Source of the DNA: Gordionus sp. m RMFG-2023
Taxonomy: Eukaryota > Nematomorpha > Gordioida > Chordodea > Parachordodidae
DNA: 64,000 bases
Assembly: GCF_954871325.1 (NCBI RefSeq)
Contig: NC_088777.1
Coordinates: forward strand, 5,644,509 to 5,708,508
Direction: 5' to 3'
Positions 37,986-50,332 of this stretch are shown here, piece by piece. The notes below the pieces were generated by a model. That model made no database searches. It was not told the DNA's origin and was given only the letters and a program-made list of their open reading frames with translations. The translations under genes and the position numbers were made by a program. Position 1 is the stretch's first letter. Each line of letters opens with the position of its first letter.

Positions 37986-38195
37986 GTAATATTTTGTTTT
38001 GTATATGCATATTATAGTATTATTTTTTTTTGTATATTCATATAGTATTATTTTGTTATTAAATTTTTAATAAAATAGGAAAAAATTTCTATGAATGCGT
38101 AATTATTTGTTTGATTTTAAAAAAATAGTGCCCCCCCCCAAGTAAGCACTTGGCCCCCCTAAGTGAAAATTCCTGGCTACGGCCCTGCATCTATA

Positions 38196-39930
38196 ATTAA
38201 GTATCGTTTACATACTATATATGTCCAAGATAATTTTAGATTTATTATTATTATCGATTCTTTCTATATATTAATTTGAATATTATTTACATTTATTTTA
38301 TAAACTTTTAATATATTATGTAATTATTACTTACTAAAAAATATATATATAAATATACTGATAGCTCATAATTTAAAAAGTCAATATAAAATAATTATAG
38401 TTAATAGAAGTGAAATCACTTAAAATGGGAACTTGAAGCTATAATATATTCTTCAACCACATTTATTTATAAAATGTTAAAAAGCTATTAATCCCCAAAG
38501 GGGAACATTTTCTTATTTGTATATTAGTATAAGTAGATTGGTCAGGCTGATGCTTATCTTAATAATAAGCCGTAATCAACGATGGCCCAAATGCCAAATA
38601 TCAGGAAGTCTGCAAATTAATCATTAATTTATAACCTGAGGCCAGATGATTTCTTTAGGTAAGTCTTTTACTTGGAATCTCACATGCAACTAGTCATTTT
38701 CAAAAATGTTGATTCGAATTTAGTTCGTTTTGTTGAGGCAAATAAAAATAATATTTTATGCCACTCTTTATCTCTTCTCTTGGACATATGTCATAACTTT
38801 AAGTTTTTTTAATTATAAGGGACCAAATCAAATCAATCATACACTAGAAGCTTAATAATTTTTTCTCTAGAAAAACAATACAAACATAGTCATACCTTTC
38901 TAATTTGGGGTCTATAGGAACTCCCCAATTTGACCAAAATTCTGAGTCCCAAATCATTTTTCATTAATTATCTTTATAAAATGTTTTGATAAATTGGATT
39001 ACTGTCTACTTTGATAAGTAAAATAAGAATATTTTGATAATGATCTACTACGCTTGATCCACACTAAAAAATTATCTATATGATCTGTACTTAAAAAATT
39101 TGTTTCATATTTTGGAATTTAAATATTTCTTTATATTCTGCGAGACGACTAAAACATCAATATGAATAAATATTAATCTTATTTAATCCACCTCCAGCTT
39201 CAAAATGGCATTACAGCTTGCTCCTATGTATGGACACTTTTAAATGCATATGCAGCATACTGGACAGTATATTCACTGGATGCAAACCCTCCTCAAAAAT
39301 ATATATCTACCCCCCTAAAAATACCAAAATGTTATCTATAGATAAATTAAAAATGTAATGGAAAATTTTCTAGATTATTATAGCCTACCCCCCCCACCCC
39401 AATGCATACCCCCTACCACCTACCCCCTACCCCTTTATAGATATTAGGATGCAAACTGTTACTACCCCCCCCGCTCATGTAGACACTGTGCATATGAATG
39501 ATTCAGAAATCTGGTAGTATATAATATCATTGGTTATAGCTAACTTTACCTAAATTCAGGTGTAAATGGTATTGAATACATTTAGATATGATAATATTAT
39601 TTAACTCTAATGAGTTAGAAGAAAAGTCTAAATCTCCAAAATGACTATTATTACCAAACCCCAGGTTCAACAGCATAAGTAGGAGGATATCAGGAGGACG
39701 GCCCCCGCAGCAGTTTTGGGGGGTTTGGGAAATAAATCCTCAGATTTGACACTGATAGGGGCCAATTTCTGGGGTATAGGATTTTTTATTTTTACTACTG
39801 TATAAGATTTTAACGATTAAAAATCAGCTTCCTACATAAATTGAAATATTCTCTGAGCAATTGAAACAGAATATACATATTATTATAAAAACCATTTTTC
39901 TCAAAGGTGACTCATCGACTTTAAAATCGA
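38196..39930. other. Intergenic AT-rich stretch
   Basis: No gene supported. It includes C-rich runs (39388-39475) and a G/C-rich patch (39660-39780, ggaggacggcccccgcagc) that may be remnants of transposon ends. Confidence 0.5.
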
Positions 39931-40138
39931 GTGTTGTTAAATGTATGAATTAGGTCGATTTTAAAAAATAGCCAGCTTAAGAATATAACCAAAATAACAT
40001 TATGCATGTCTAAATATTTTGCTTATAGCTAACAGAAATGGATTTAACAAATCTCATTGCTTACATAATATTATTTTACTAAAATCTTAATCGGGTCGTT
40101 TTGAAAAGTAGACCCAAATCGGGCTTTTTAACGACACT
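39931..40138. mobile_element. Hairpin MITE copy 10
   Basis: GTGTTGTTAAAT to TTTTTAACGACAC TA, 208 bp. Ends 65 bp upstream of the start codon of the four-exon gene at 40204, so it may lie in that gene's promoter or 5' UTR. Confidence 0.75.
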
Positions 40139-40203
40139 AACTCCAGTACTTCCAGAAATAAGCTTTTCTATTCTATTTTACTACTGGATATGAATATTAT
40201 CAT

Positions 40204-41053
40204 ATGGAATTTGAAAACCCCACCAAAATCTCCTTTTTTACACGATTGAACGAGAGAATTAGCAAAATCATCCAGAAAGTTTTTATTATTCACATTTTAA
40301 TTGTTTAAAATATTATTAGTATGAGGAGTTATTTGAAGATCCTATCGAGGATATAGGTTTGTTTAAATTAAAAAAATATATACATAAATAATCAAATTTA
40401 TTATAAATTTATTTTTAGCATCAATTGGATCTCAATTCTGTGATGAAAGAAATAAATATTTATATGATAATTTATTTAATAAAAGTGGCTCTTCTGAAAA
40501 AATTGTTATAGAACATTTTGATGGAAATATAGAGGGGATGTCTAGAGATTCCTGCTATGGTTCTATGTGTAACCATGAAACAAAAAATGATGGTAAAAGT
40601 TATAAAAAATATTAATATATTAGTAATTTAGTTATTAATAAATTAGAAAAGACAAATACATACCTTAATTTAAATCATGAGACTATCAATACATCATCAA
40701 ATGAATTTGATATAAAATCCTGTTACATAAATAATGACACAAAATGTTCTATTAGTGGAATTCCTTTAATCAAACAAAACAATATTGATTCTTGTGAGGA
40801 AAGTGTAATAATTCCTAGATTTTTTACACCTCAAAAAAAAAATAGACCAAAAAAAATTAACAATTTAAATTATAAATACTCTAAATCTTCATGTGATAAT
40901 GGGAAATCATATTTATTAAACAAATTTTTGAATGATTTATCATATTTTCAACAAGATGTTAAGTGTCTGAAAAATTATGGTTTAAAAAACAAAAATATTG
41001 AAAATTCAATTATTTGTAGAGATATAATTATGGGTGACAATTTAATTATTTGA
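40204..41053 (+). CDS. Unrecognised four-exon gene, 235 aa, tiny introns
   Basis: Not recognised as any family. Exons 40204-40278, 40320-40356, 40419-40592 and 40632-41053 join in frame with GT-AG introns of 41, 62 and 39 bp. The protein starts MEFENPTKISFFTRLNERIS and ends IICRDIIMGDNLII. Residues about 157-170, PRFFTPQKKNRPKK, combine a possible CDK site (TPQK) with a basic, NLS-like run. It has nine cysteines, is rich in Asn, Lys and Ser, and has no signal peptide or membrane helix. Four open exons with consistent phases, an ATG and an AATAAA 48 bp after the stop support a real gene. Intron size contrasts sharply with Notch. It could also be a captured or transposon-derived ORF, but no inverted repeats flank it. 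Confidence 0.62.
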
Positions 41054-41100
41054 TGTTTTTACATTATAATTTATAAACCTTTAAAATATTACAATCATGT

Positions 41101-41106
41101 AATAAA
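41101..41106 (+). terminator. Candidate polyadenylation signal
   Basis: AATAAA 48 bp after the stop codon of the four-exon gene. Confidence 0.4.
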
Positions 41107-44100
41107 TTGTATTTTCCAATTGAAATACTGTAAGACAAATGTAATATAATTAGAAATTTATATAATATGCTTTTTTAGAATGTGACCTAATGAATAAATT
41201 ATTAATCAAAATTAACAAAAACTGTTTAAAATATAAGAAATTAATTATTTAACTTGCTTTCAAACTCTCTTTACAGATTAAGGCCAAAGATGTTGTGATA
41301 CCCAGTATAGCTGTTACCTTTTGTCTATTTTTGTTCAACCCTATAAGGGTTATATTAGCTGAATAGTTTATCAATTAATTTAACACAAATTAAATTATAT
41401 TTCTTGCAAATAATATTACCTTTCTTTTTATAATTTATCAGGAAAATTGTTAAATATTATAATTTTAAAAAGTTATCCACCTTCTCCCTATTTTCAGATT
41501 CCTTTAAATTATCTTTTCTATCTTCACTCAAGCCTCTAATTGACTAACAATTTTTGATATATAATTTTTAAAATACATTGAGTGTTTTTGGTGGATTGTA
41601 ATAAATTTATCCGAGTAAATGAGACATATAAAATTTTGAAAAAATTCAAATGGAACCATTACAATGGTATCAACCATTATCATTTAAAGAACTTAAAACT
41701 TAAACTTTTAAACATTTCTTCACCTTATCCAAACCTCAACTATGTATGTGAACTAGTTTGAATCTTTTTATATCATCTTTTAAAGATTATTAATTAATCT
41801 TGACTAATAATAGAATGTTTGAAATAATAAAATAATATGTGATAAGGAAAACAATTTTATGAGAAAAGTTGTTAAAATTATATGTAAATGTTTTAACAAA
41901 TCATATTATTACATAGTATTTTTATGAGTATACTCCACGCTAAAGAAAGAAGAAAAAAAAATTTCTCAATCCTAAATTAAAAGGCAGTGATTGTTTAGTA
42001 TAAATTACTATATATATAATATTTGCTAACTTTTCCCATTCACTATATTAGTTGATGCCTCAAAATAGCTTTTGAATATAACTACCTATACTTAATCAAA
42101 AATAAATGATTTATCCTCATTTAAAAGTTAGGATATCAAATATGTTCATACCCACTCATATTTTTTTTTGTATAGTTAAATGAGATGTGGATAAGCCAAA
42201 ATTCTCCGAATAAATAATTTTAAACAATATAATAAAAATTTATCCGAAGTTTATTGGGTGGAAAAAAAAATCACAAATAAAAAGTTTGTTCGAAAATTAA
42301 GGAAATTGTCAAAAAAAATATTCGCTAATTCACAATGTACAAAAAAGAAGAGTAGGAAACTATTATTTTTTTTTCTAGCTGAAACAAATTCCAGTGAAAT
42401 AATAACTAGTAACTTTTGGTTAGTGCGGTTTATTTGTCTATTCGATATTTTCCGATATTAATACAAAACCCGATCTGATAGATCGATTAATATTTTTTGA
42501 ACCAATGTTCATAAAAAAAAATTAACACTTTAGGAGCAATGAAAATAATTAACCTTAAAGTGTTAAAACGGTGGGCAAAAGTAACATTTTGAGAATTTTT
42601 TCCTATTATCCGTGGCCAAGGCGTTATTTGCTATATATTCAGTGATTAAGTGTATCTTTTTTAAAAATATGGACATTGGTTTTTATGGCTGATTTGTAGT
42701 CCTTTCCTGTTAAAAAAAATTTAGTTAGTTTTATTTTTAAAATAAATAGATTTATTTTTTTTTAAACATTTACAATTACAAAATAGTTCATTGAGTATTG
42801 TATTATTCCATATCCACTTTTTTGTCAAAAAAATGATTTTTTTTTATTGTAAAAATATTGGAAATTTTTATAAAAATAGGTTACTATAGGTAGAATCATA
42901 TTGAAAATAGTCAAAATATTAATTTTTAAAATTTCTCTCCTGTTAAAATTACAAAAATATGGAGATGAAATAATCTAGTTCACTTGGTTCCTATTCAATT
43001 ATTATTAGTAAATTAAATTAAGTATAAAATAATAATCTTAAAATAAACAAAAACGATGTTAATATCAAATTGGATCTTTTTGTAAGTATCATCAACACTG
43101 TTGTAATATTGAAAATGTATGTAGTGTTGTTAAACGGCTAACTATATTTAAGCCAGAAAGATTTCGCTAATAGGTCGGGCCTTTCTGATTTTTATATTAT
43201 TTTATTGTAATTGTATGTTGTTGGATCATGTTGTCATCTCTAATGTGAGTGACAATAAAGGATCAGTAATTTTTATATATGAATTTAATTAATATTTTAG
43301 CAAACCTTTATACTTTACATGCTTCGGGATCTTTCAAACCCTTACTTATAAAGTTTCTTACTGCTCACCAAAAGTTTTTATATTCTCAACATCTTTTCCA
43401 ATGGTTGCATACTTTTTCTCTTTTTACAAATCCGATCCGATCTTTTATAGTATAAAAAAAAGGCTATGATTTAAATAAGAAAAAAAAGTATGGAAGCACT
43501 AAATATTTGGTGAATGCGTGATTCGTACAGAGTAAATTTTTCAATCAAATTTAAGTAAACCAATCACTGAAACCCCCTAATTGAACATCTTAAGCATAGG
43601 ATAGACATAGGCTACTTTATTTCTACCAATTATAACGCTGACGCTAAAAGGGAAGTTGGTTCTCAATCAATAAAAGACAGCAAAAATTAATGACTTTATA
43701 CAATTGTAATTTACTAATATACTCTTTTTCCGGATAATTGTGAAAATTATAACTTATTTCGTAATCATTTTTTGACTTGATGCTAAGCTTTTCTATATAG
43801 TAACGTGTTATATAATATAAAATATAATTGAAATACTAATTTATTAAATGAAAAAAATAAAATAAACTTTCCTTTTTACGAGTGAAATCAGACAAACTTT
43901 TTGAGGCACCAGTTATAAAACTATGTATGTGTAATTAGCGTATTTTAGTATACTCCATTTTGAGAGATAATTTATATGCAAAAATAAAGGGAAAAGATTA
44001 GCATCAAGCCAGATGGAAATTATACAAGCGCTTTATATTTGGTTTGGGATCGACAATTCTATTAATAAAAATCCAAAAGGTAAAATAACTGAATTGTGAA

Positions 44101-46750
44101 TTTCACTAATTGATGTAATTTAAAATAATAGCCATTATATTAAAAAAAAATATATAATATACATACACTACTACGATCAATTATTTCTCATATTTATTTC
44201 ATTATATAACTATAAGAATGGGTTAAAAATCATTGCGTGACATTATTAAATATATTTTATTTAAATATTGTTATTTTATTATAAACGCTTTAAAAAAATA
44301 AGACCACCCCCCCCCCCCTCTCATTTAACAATATGTATTTTTTTTTAACTTAGCCAATTCGAGTATATATATTTTAAGGAGATAGGAAAATATATGAAAC
44401 AAATCGAAACAAAGTAAAATATTTGATCTTGTGTAGATTTCTTATCAATTCACTTATCTTTGAAATAGGAATTCACGTTAAATTATTTAATAAATCTTTC
44501 CTATGCTATAAATATTTATGGTAGACTACACGTTATAGTCATACCTGGAAGCTTATCGGGTATTTAGATATTAGACTCTTATGATTTATAATCATTAGAT
44601 AAAATTTAAATTCCTTTTTTTTTTAAATTATACAGGAAGGTTTGAATATATATATTTTGTAAGCATTTTAGATTTATTTTAAAAGTAGATTAATTCAAAA
44701 ATCCTTATAGTTACTATCTATGTCAGTTTAGGGTTCAGGTTTTATTCGGGGAAATAATATCGGTTTGGTTTGAACCCATAAAACCCGATTTTGAGTCTTC
44801 TCGAAAAGGGACTTATGAGAATTAGTATAAAGAAGCAATTTTAAAAAAAATTGATCATATATGGCATCTAACGCTTATTCTGTTATAATTGTATATTAAA
44901 ATATATCTAATTTATAACAAATAAATATTATTTATTACTCTAAATTTTATCAGAGACCAGTGTACCCCGGGGAGGGGGAGAGGAGACAGGATTTTAATTT
45001 TTTTTAAAATATACCCGGGCCGAGTCGTATATTTTTAAAACCAAATATTTTAAATCGTCATTATTAGCTATAAAAATTTTAAATAAATAAAATATTTTTT
45101 TTTAAAAATGATACTTCTTCAGGTCTCTTAATTATATATTATATAATTGGTAACTTATACTGATCGTCCATTCAAAATGGATTAAAAATGATCTTTAAGT
45201 TAGAACAGTTAGGATATCAAGAATATTCAACGCATTTCACAGATCCTTTTTTAAAAGTTCGGTTTTATGGATAAATCATAATACCTTCAAATATTCAGCA
45301 GGCTTGGATTGAATCCCTGGATTAATGTTATTTTATGAATTTACTTGATATAAACCGATATAAGGATTAGAACTTTAGATGGAATTTGAATTAGAATATC
45401 TCTAAAAATTGTTAAAACAAAAACTAATATCGAAGAATATTTGAACTTATACGAATAAAACTATCGGGTCTATTTAATTTCTTTCATAATTTCTTAAGAA
45501 ATAAAATATAAAAGTATCCTATGAATATTCTGTCTGATAAGCCACTTAATAAATTTAAAGGTCTATTAAAACATTTTGAGAATTATTGATTTAATATTAA
45601 TTTTTTTAAGAATAATTATCTTGATATATAATTATAATATTTTATTTGAAAGCCTGGGGCCCAAATACTCGTTTACCTTTGAAAAAATATTCTGATTAGA
45701 CATTTTTAATTTTTCAATGGTTATTTTTTTTTTAATTTTGCTATACTCATATGGGACTACACGTGTGTTTCATCATTCCCTTCAAACATAAATTTCAATT
45801 TAATAACACAGGCTGAAATTAAAAAGATAAACAAATACAAAAATTTTAAAAACTTTTTATTCACTCCAGTAGTGCCTTCTACTAACGGGCATTTTTCGCC
45901 TTCAACATTTTTGTTTTTAAAAAATCTTGCTAATAAAATACGACTTTTCACAAATGAACCAAGAGAATTCCTTTTTATTCGACAAAAAATTCAAATAGAA
46001 ATTTTTAGACACAATTATGGTTCCTTTTTGGGGACTCAATTATAGAATTTTATTTTTAATTATAAATTATAATATTTTTAATTAGGTTTTATGTAAATTA
46101 AATTTATAAGTTTTAAAAATGAATTTAAAAAAAAAAAAAAAATTTAAAGTATATAAATTTTTATCTTATCTCCCTTAAAGTTGGTTGAGCAATTGAAAGT
46201 ACTAATTCTATCTTCTATGTCAATATTTCGCGCTTTATTAGTGCCTATGAGAGCATGACTAATACTTATTAATTCCTCAATCGGTTTTCATGAATCGAAA
46301 AAAAAAATTTAAGCTTTTGGAAACACAAATTCATGCCAAATAATTAAGATAAAAAAAATATTGCTAATAAAAAGTTGCAAAAATTGGTATCATGTCAGAA
46401 TTTAGAATACAAAAGTTCTAAGTATCTAATATGCGTTAATTTTAATGATTTGTTTATTAATTTTTTAATCAATTTCTCAACCATAAAAAAGTAACTGTAT
46501 TATAAACCAAATAAAACTATCATATCCTGTCATAAGCGTAAAGTCATCCAATCTTCTAAAGGCGCTAACTTTAACTAACATCTATATCATATAATATGGG
46601 CGTATTTAGTACATTTTAATGTTTTATGGTAGATAATTTAAAGAAAAATGAATTATTGGCAAAATAAGAAAAAATTATTAAATAGAATCAAAATTATAGA
46701 AGCACTAAAAATCTGGGTATGTTATGCTAATATATGTAATGCCTGATTAG
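41107..46750. other. Intergenic AT-rich stretch
   Basis: Contains one MITE fragment (43124) and a C-run (44307-44319). Several short reading frames are of AT-chance type. A minus-strand frame at 45757-45951 has a membrane-helix-like segment but no ATG. Nothing else supported. Confidence 0.5.
43124..43180. mobile_element. Hairpin MITE fragment
   Basis: Left end only: TA GTGTTGTTAAACGGCTAAC, then part of the core (gatttcgctaatagg). Confidence 0.55.
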
Positions 46751-47353
46751 GACTAACTAATTTATCAATCAGTTTTCAGGATGATAGATGGAATTGATAA
46801 AAATCCGGTGGGATATCTGTCTATATTGATACTTCGGTGTAAGATCAAGATACAATGGTCTCGATAGCGATACTCCGGTGGAAGATCCAATTGGAATAGA
46901 TAAGAAAATTCCGGTGGGGGATATCAGAGATAAAAAGAGATAGATAGCATGAATAATAAAGTGGAGAGAGATTACCACCAGAAAAAGGTTAAAGCTTATG
47001 AGAAAAAAAAAATTAAGTAAAATAAAAACTTAAAACGACCGCTAAGTCTTAACTCTTTGTTGTAATTGTGGTAATATTCAAATTTACTAGATTAAGAAAA
47101 ACGAAAGCTAGGCAAATTACTTTTAAACAAAATTACGAAGCCGAAAGATATTCAAATCTACTCAAGAAAAAAGAAATAAATCTCGATGCAAATTGAGACT
47201 ATGTAAATGTTGATAAGAAAAAGGATATATAATGGAGAAATTATGATGCGAAAAATCATTATTTTTTGTTTGATTTTAATTTTTTACTTTTATTTTTCTT
47301 ATATATAATTTTATTTTTCTTTTATTTTGATTATGTTTTTCACTTTGTATTTG
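46751..47353. other. Stretch left of the LTR element
   Basis: 46780-46925 contains several imperfect copies of a motif like ccggtggaagat/ccggtgggatat with 30-60-bp spacing, a degenerate minisatellite. No gene. Confidence 0.4.
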
Positions 47354-47577
47354 TGTTGATTATTCTTATATTTTAAATTTGAATATTTATTTATTTGTAA
47401 AATATATTAACGTTATATCATTTGAATATCTTATATTATTTAAACTGATTGTTTAATATATTCAATTAACTTTGTTTGATATTTTTTGTATAAATAGATT
47501 GTGATAGAAAAAGAAGTTAGTTAATAAAATTTAAATTTATATTACTAAAACAAATTTGTTTAACCCTTTACTTAAAA
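47354..47577 (+). repeat. Left LTR
   Basis: 224 bp, starts TGTTGATTA, ends TTTACTTAAAA directly before the primer-binding-like site. Confidence 0.85.
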
Positions 47578-47865
47578 TGGTGCCCCGGTTACGGTGGTAC
47601 GTTTCTTCGTTTTCTTTTTTAAAAAAATATAAAAAAAAAAAAAAAATTCGAAGGACATATACTTATACATAAACAAAAGGTAAATTGCGTGATCGCAAAA
47701 TGTTAAAACTTACAATTTTACGCCAATTTATATTTTGATACGCTTAAAACAAAATACAATTAAATTATTCTTGTTTCTTTCATGCCCCGTTACGTTTTTG
47801 TAAGAAAAAAAAAAGAAGAAAATATATAAAATTTGCCTAAAATTAAATTAAATTCGAAATTGTGG

Positions 47866-48060
47866 TGACTACCTATTGTGACGATTGCTAATCCATTGAG
47901 ATGACTCTATTTATATGACTACCTATTGTGACGATTGCTTAATTCATTGAGATGAATCTATTTATATGACTACCTATTGTGACGATTGCTTAATCCATTG
48001 AGATGCCTCTATTTATATGACTACCTATTGTGTTGATTGCTTAATCTATGGAGATGACTA
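47866..48060. repeat. 51-bp tandem repeat inside the LTR element
   Basis: Nearly four copies of a unit starting gactacctattgtgacgatt and ending ctatttatat. The last copy is partial and most diverged. No coding frame evident. Confidence 0.85.
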
Positions 48061-48705
48061 GAATCAAACCTTAGCACTTTCATGCAAAAAGCTTCTTTCT
48101 TCATGGTGTCCTGGCTCTGGATGTTGGAATGGAATATGATAACCAGCACCTAACCTAATGTGACAACCTAGAAAGAACCAATATGGAAGTTGGACGTTAG
48201 GTTATGAATTATATATTGTGAGACCAATGATGATCACTTATTATTCTAATCCACGTAAGAAGAAAAGTTATCATAAATTAAAATTTTATGCCGGGATAAA
48301 GGCATGTTGTAAATTTACTTATTAAAATAATTTAAAGGTAAATAAATAATGGACATATTTGAATTGTTGTAAATTAACTAAACCTAAAGATGAAATTTTA
48401 GAGATAATTAAAAATAAACCATTAAAAATCCTAAACAAGAAGATAAAACTTTAATTTTAAATATATTATAAAACATGAATTAAAAGGTTTAAATCACATG
48501 ATAGATTTACATAACCCTTATAAGTAATACTTAATATGATAAAAATGTTTTTGAAATAAAGCTTTTGAAGACAAGAGGTTATGAAAAAATTAAACATCAT
48601 TATTTTAGAAAAATATTGTGTGAAATTTACATTTTTTTTAAAAGAGGGAAATGTGCATTATATTTGCATATTTTAACCTCGGAGATTGAAAATAAATAAA
48701 AATAA

Positions 48706-48775
48706 ATTAAATATTAAAACGCTACTAATTAAATATTAAAACGCTACTAATAAAATATAAAACACTAAAAATATA
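48706..48775. repeat. Short tandem repeat by the Harbinger left end
   Basis: Repeated aaatattaaaacgctacta units of about 22 bp. The sequence right of the Harbinger (aaaacgctaaaacgct) continues the same theme, so the transposon inserted into this repeat. Confidence 0.6.
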
Positions 48776-48906
48776 TAACCCTGAATTCATAGTGAGAGCG
48801 ATTGCGATCGCGATTTAAGCCGCGATTTCGCAGCGACTGATCAGCTGGATCGATCGCAGCGATTTACATTCATAGTGCTAAGTAAGCGATTATATTAATT
48901 CACAAA

Positions 48907-49410
48907 ATGAGAGCCGTTATATTATTTCTCTTATACAAAATAATATTGAAGAGGAGGAGATTAAACAATCTTAATATTAATAAAAGAAAAGAGGGCGAAT
49001 TTTACATTCTCTTTCCTAAACTCTTAAAAAATAAGGTTAAATTTTTCAATTATATGAGGATGACCAAAGTAATATTATTCTATTTTATCTATAAATCATT
49101 TTAATTTAGGAAACCTTTTATTATATACTTGAGCATGTAAAACCAATATTGCTTACAACATCCACAAATTTTATAAAATATCCAATAAGTGTTGAAGAAA
49201 AGCTAATGGTTTGTTTAAGGTAAAAATAAAGCAATTTATTATTTAAATATATTTTTTATTTATATTTAGCTACAGGCTGTAGATATCCTACCTTAGCTTA
49301 TTCCTTCAAAATGGGAATATCTACAATCCAAAAAATTGTTAGGACCACTTGCAAAGCTATATGGCAAACTTTGGTGACCCAACATATGAATACAGCTAAC
49401 AGAAAATATA
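48907..49410 (+). pseudogene. Harbinger transposase N-terminal remnants
   Basis: GEFYILFPKLLKNKVKFFNY (first block) matches the Harbinger G-E-F-x-x-L-x-P-E-L-x-x-x-x-x-K-F-F-x-Y motif. A second block in another frame, YPISVEEKLMVCLR, and a third, LATGCRYPTLAYSFKMGIST then IQKIVRTTCKAIWQTL, match the helix-turn-helix part (L-A-T-G, F-x-x-G-x-S-T, I-V, T-C-x-A-I-W). Frames change between blocks and no DDE catalytic region follows. Confidence 0.8.
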
Positions 49411-49569
49411 ATACAAACATGTACTTTACATCCACTTTAATTCACTTATTTAATCAACAATCTATTAAATCAGCAACATATATTTCAAAGTTTTATAGAA
49501 ATTTATTATGTTTATATTTATATAAAAATCCCATATTATAGATATTTATAAATTTAATCAAATCTTATT

Positions 49570-50208
49570 TTGTATTTTATATAAATATCTTGTTTTGTAT
49601 TTTATATATATTATAATAAAAATAAATGTTTAATTATTATCCTTCCATTAAAGAAATTTTTTATAAATATAATATTGCAATACCTTCATCAGCTCCAATT
49701 GAAAGGTTATTTAGTTTTGGCACAATGTTAAGTATGCCAAAATGGCAAAGGTCTAATTATAAATATTTTAAAAATTTGATTATCTTATAAAATAATGAAT
49801 TTATTTTAAATACTCTTTTGCAAATTAATATTTCAACTCCAATACTAGTCTCCCTTCCCTATCTATGCTAAGAATGGACTAATACTAATATTAAAATGCC
49901 TGATTATTATAATCAAATCATTAAATATTTTATTAATTCTTGCAAATATTCATTCTTATTATGGTAATGTTATGTTCTTCACAAATAAATAATAAAAACT
50001 GTATTTTACAAACTATTCTAACTTAATTGGTAATGATAATTTAAAAGTATCTTATATTTAAGATACTCTAAATAGTCAAAAGATACAAGTATCTTTTATC
50101 TTGTATCTTTTTGATATTTTGAAAAAGATACTAGTATCTGTATCTAATTCATTTTTTCACAAAGAATCTGTATCTAGATTCTTTTTCCAGAGGACCTGCC
50201 CAACTCTG
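49570..50208 (+). mobile_element. Truncated hAT end nested in the Harbinger
   Basis: An hATC domain on + strand (49640-49790: IPSSAPIERLFSFG, then KWQRSNYKYFKNLIIL). The right terminus is ctgcccaactctg, the reverse complement of CAGAGTTGGGCAG, at 50196-50208. No left terminus found, so the 5' part is missing. The left boundary is approximate. Confidence 0.65.
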
Positions 50209-50332
50209 TTCAATAGTATATAATTTTATTTCAAATAATATGAATGTATACAAAATATCTATTTAAAATAATATAAATATACACAAAATATCTATTTCAT
50301 AATAAAAATATATACAAAATAATTTTATTTAA

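Larger units (their letters stand above)
34553..38187 (+). mobile_element. hAT transposon, ZMYM1/TTF-type, 3.6 kb
   Basis: Ends are CAGGGCCGTAGCCA and its exact reverse complement (14 bp), followed inside by G- or C-runs, with an 8-bp target duplication outside. Parts on + strand: N-terminal MKKQSIINSYFK (34999), acidic/Ser-rich exon-like pieces (about 35310 and 35420), TTF-type zinc finger and DUF4371 transposase core (35811-36930), central part (about 36925-37180), then further core (about 37186-37786) and the hATC motif (37800-37985). The coding frame shifts at about 36925, 37185 and 37785, so it is no longer autonomous. The good termini suggest moderate age. GC-rich ends differ from the surrounding AT-rich DNA. 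Confidence 0.92.

Noticed and set aside
39189-39358. 56-codon frame without ATG (PPPASKWHYSLLL)
   Set aside because: No start, no consensus splice sites at its ends, and no domain.
44012-44082. ATG followed by 22 codons and a gtaaaa donor
   Set aside because: No follow-on exon found. Length is within chance expectation.
45757-45951. Minus-strand frame with a hydrophobic helix (KFLYLFIFLISACVIKL)
   Set aside because: No ATG (the start would be GTG) and no convincing partner exon. Possible terminal exon, but not supported enough to list.
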